Assembly (NCBI GenBank): GCA_903927685.1
Contig: CAIYOB010000054.1
Location: forward strand, 1 to 8,965
DNA length: 8,965 bases
Direction: 5' to 3'
Source of the DNA: an uncultured Planctomycetaceae bacterium
GTDB lineage: Bacteria > Planctomycetota > Planctomycetia > Pirellulales > Pirellulaceae
The notes under the pieces were generated by a model. It ran no database searches. It saw only the letters and a list, made by a program, of their open reading frames with translations, and was not told where the DNA came from. The translations under genes were made by a program, and so were the position numbers. This document shows, piece by piece, positions 7,790 to 8,965 of the stretch. The number at the start of each line of letters is the position of its first letter. Position 1 is the stretch's first letter.

Positions 7790-7824
7790 TGTCAGTGGTC
7801 ATTGGTCCGTTGTCAGTTGTCATG
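7790..7824 (-). repeat. Five degenerate 7 bp tandem repeats in the intergenic spacer
   Basis: On the plus strand five contiguous heptamers read TGTCAGT, GGTCATT, GGTCCGT, TGTCAGT and TGTCATG; the minus-strand consensus is about AMTGACM. They fill 35 of the 83 bp between the BatA-like stop (7856) and the vWA start (7772). Similar TGAC-based heptamer strings are, from memory, common between genes in Pirellulales genomes. Function is unknown; a phased protein-binding array, a mobile repeat remnant or a slippage product are all possible. The rest of the spacer holds no convincing promoter or terminator hairpin. Confidence 0.65.
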
Positions 7825-7855
7825 AGTTCCGGCGTTTGGGGCGGAGTGGCTGAAA

Positions 7856-8965
7856 CTAGGCGCCGGTTGCCGCCACTACCCCGGCTGCCGGCTTGGGCGT
7901 CCACTTGGCCACCAGCAGCAGTTCGGCCAGCAGCAGTCCCAGCACGGCGAGAATCAGCCACCACCAACTGTCCTGGCCGCTGACCTGGGTGCCCGCGAGG
8001 CTGATCTCGTCGTCCGGGCCGACCCAGCGCACGGCCGCGTCGCCAACTCGGGCCTCGAATTGGTCGCGGCCCAGCGGCTGTAGTTCCGATTCCTCCGAGT
8101 CGCCGTTGACCGCGACGGGCAACTCCCACGCCGTCTCGCGGGTCCCCGGGTTCTCGCTGCCGCCGGCCCGCAGCGCCGTCACGCGATAGACGCCGCGCGC
8201 CAGCGGTTGCTCGATCTGGAACCCCAGTTGCTCCTGGCCCACAAAGCCCCGGTCCAGCGGTTCGGGCTGCGCGCCTCCGTCGGGCCGCCGCAACTGGAGC
8301 GTCACCTCCCGCTCGGCGGTCGGCAACGGCAGGGCGATCCGCTCGGTCGGACCGAAATTCCGCGGCGGCAGCGTGGACTGGATCATGGCCCGCAGCACGC
8401 GATCGAAGATCACCACGGCATTGCTGGTGGGCAGGGTGTTCCAGTTGGACAGCAGCCCGCTGGTCGCCAACAGCACATCGCCGCGCTGGATCTTCCGGAT
8501 CAGCAGATACGGTGTGCCGGCCGGATCGTCAAAACGAGCCAGGACGCGTGGCAAGGTACGTTCCGCCAGCATTTGCAGGCGGCTCGCCCGCTGCCCGGGA
8601 TCATCCGGCAACGATTCGTCTTCCCCGGCCGTCAATTGCTGAGCCCAGAGCAGCCAGGCGGGCCGCAACTGTCCCTCGCGCTGTTCGTCGCTGCGCAACC
8701 GCTGCTTGCCGGCCTCGTCCAAGGCCCCTTCGCCACCCGATTCGACCGCCTGGCGCCGCCGCGTCTGAGCCGCAGCCAGGAACTGCTGATCGTCTTCCAG
8801 TCGCCGCAGTTCCGCTTGCCGCAACGCCTGCAGGGTCTCGTCACTGACATCGGCACGCACCGCCTTGAAGAAAAACGGCTCGGAGTACAAGTCCCGCAGT
8901 TCATCCTCCGAAACGCCAGCCAGTTGGAAGTACTGATGAGCCTGCAGGCTGTCGAACGCCAGGAA
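7856..8965 (-). CDS. BatA-domain-type membrane protein, N-terminus beyond the window
   Basis: The frame is open from the right edge to TAG 7856-7858, giving the last 369 residues; a TTG at 8890 is an internal Leu codon, not the start. Visible residues 1-40 include EDELRDLYSEPFFFKAV, a segment I recognise from planctomycete BatA-domain proteins. Residues 42-110 are a charged helical stretch. Residues 150-195 have the pattern typical of the end of the vWA/GATase-like core in this family: LLIRKIQRGDVLLATSG, then SNWNTLPTSNAVVIFDRVL. Residues 205-325 look like beta-rich extracytoplasmic domains. A single membrane segment (334-353, WWWLILAVLGLLLAELLLVA) is followed by a short basic tail, so the C-terminus is probably cytoplasmic. 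The missing N-terminus should carry the BatA-type double membrane anchor. It is the first gene of the visible cluster, and the downstream vWA protein has similar architecture, so the two may be paralogous partners. Function unproven. Confidence 0.9.
   Translation of the reverse strand, partial: FLAFDSLQAHQYFQLAGVSEDELRDLYSEPFFFKAVRADVSDETLQALRQAELRRLEDDQQFLAAAQTRRRQAVESGGEGALDEAGKQRLRSDEQREGQLRPAWLLWAQQLTAGEDESLPDDPGQRASRLQMLAERTLPRVLARFDDPAGTPYLLIRKIQRGDVLLATSGLLSNWNTLPTSNAVVIFDRVLRAMIQSTLPPRNFGPTERIALPLPTAEREVTLQLRRPDGGAQPEPLDRGFVGQEQLGFQIEQPLARGVYRVTALRAGGSENPGTRETAWELPVAVNGDSEESELQPLGRDQFEARVGDAAVRWVGPDDEISLAGTQVSGQDSWWWLILAVLGLLLAELLLVAKWTPKPAAGVVAATGA

Noticed and set aside
7773..7855. 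Terminator or promoter in the 83 bp spacer
   Set aside because: No GC-rich hairpin followed by a T run, and no convincing -35/-10 pair on the minus strand; the heptamer repeats are the only structure seen.

Overview
The window is GC-rich and gene-dense. Every gene I can support lies on the minus strand, so transcription runs from high to low coordinates. The gene content suggests a planctomycete, probably of the Pirellulales type. The reasons are a BatA-domain-like membrane protein, a large vWA protein with a glutamine-amidotransferase-like domain, an N-terminally anchored extracytoplasmic protein and a very long secreted Ala/Gln/Glu-rich coiled-coil protein, all in a row. I recognise these families from memory of planctomycete genomes; no search was run.

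Layout in transcription order. (1) 8965-7856: the C-terminal 369 residues of a BatA-domain-type membrane protein whose start lies outside the window. (2) 7855-7773: an 83 bp spacer with five degenerate 7 bp tandem repeats (7790-7824). (3) 7772-5298: an 824-residue membrane protein with two N-terminal membrane segments, a vWA-like domain with a recognisable MIDAS, a GATase1-like domain without a nucleophile cysteine, a beta-rich region and a C-terminal membrane anchor. (4) 5263-4706: a Uma2-family (DUF820) putative PD-(D/E)XK nuclease. (5) 4683-2692: a 663-residue protein with three N-terminal membrane segments and a long extracytoplasmic part, loosely DUF4175-like. (6) 2695 to the left edge: the first 898 residues of a secreted coiled-coil protein whose C-terminus is outside the window. 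Spacers after gene 3 are 34 bp, 22 bp and a 4 bp ATGA overlap, so genes 3 to 6 look like one operon; gene 2's spacer could carry extra control.

How the genes may work together (inference): the three membrane proteins and the secreted coiled-coil protein would form a cell-envelope assembly. In related clusters a MoxR-type AAA ATPase and a DUF58 protein precede the BatA-like gene, so I expect them just beyond the right edge. The Uma2 gene is the odd member: it is predicted to be a soluble nuclease-fold protein, and it looks like a later insertion that was adopted into the operon.

No RNA genes, CRISPR array, insertion sequence, transposase or convincing rho-independent terminator were seen. No stretch longer than 83 bp lacks a gene. 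The long plus-strand reading frames are compositional shadows of the minus-strand genes.
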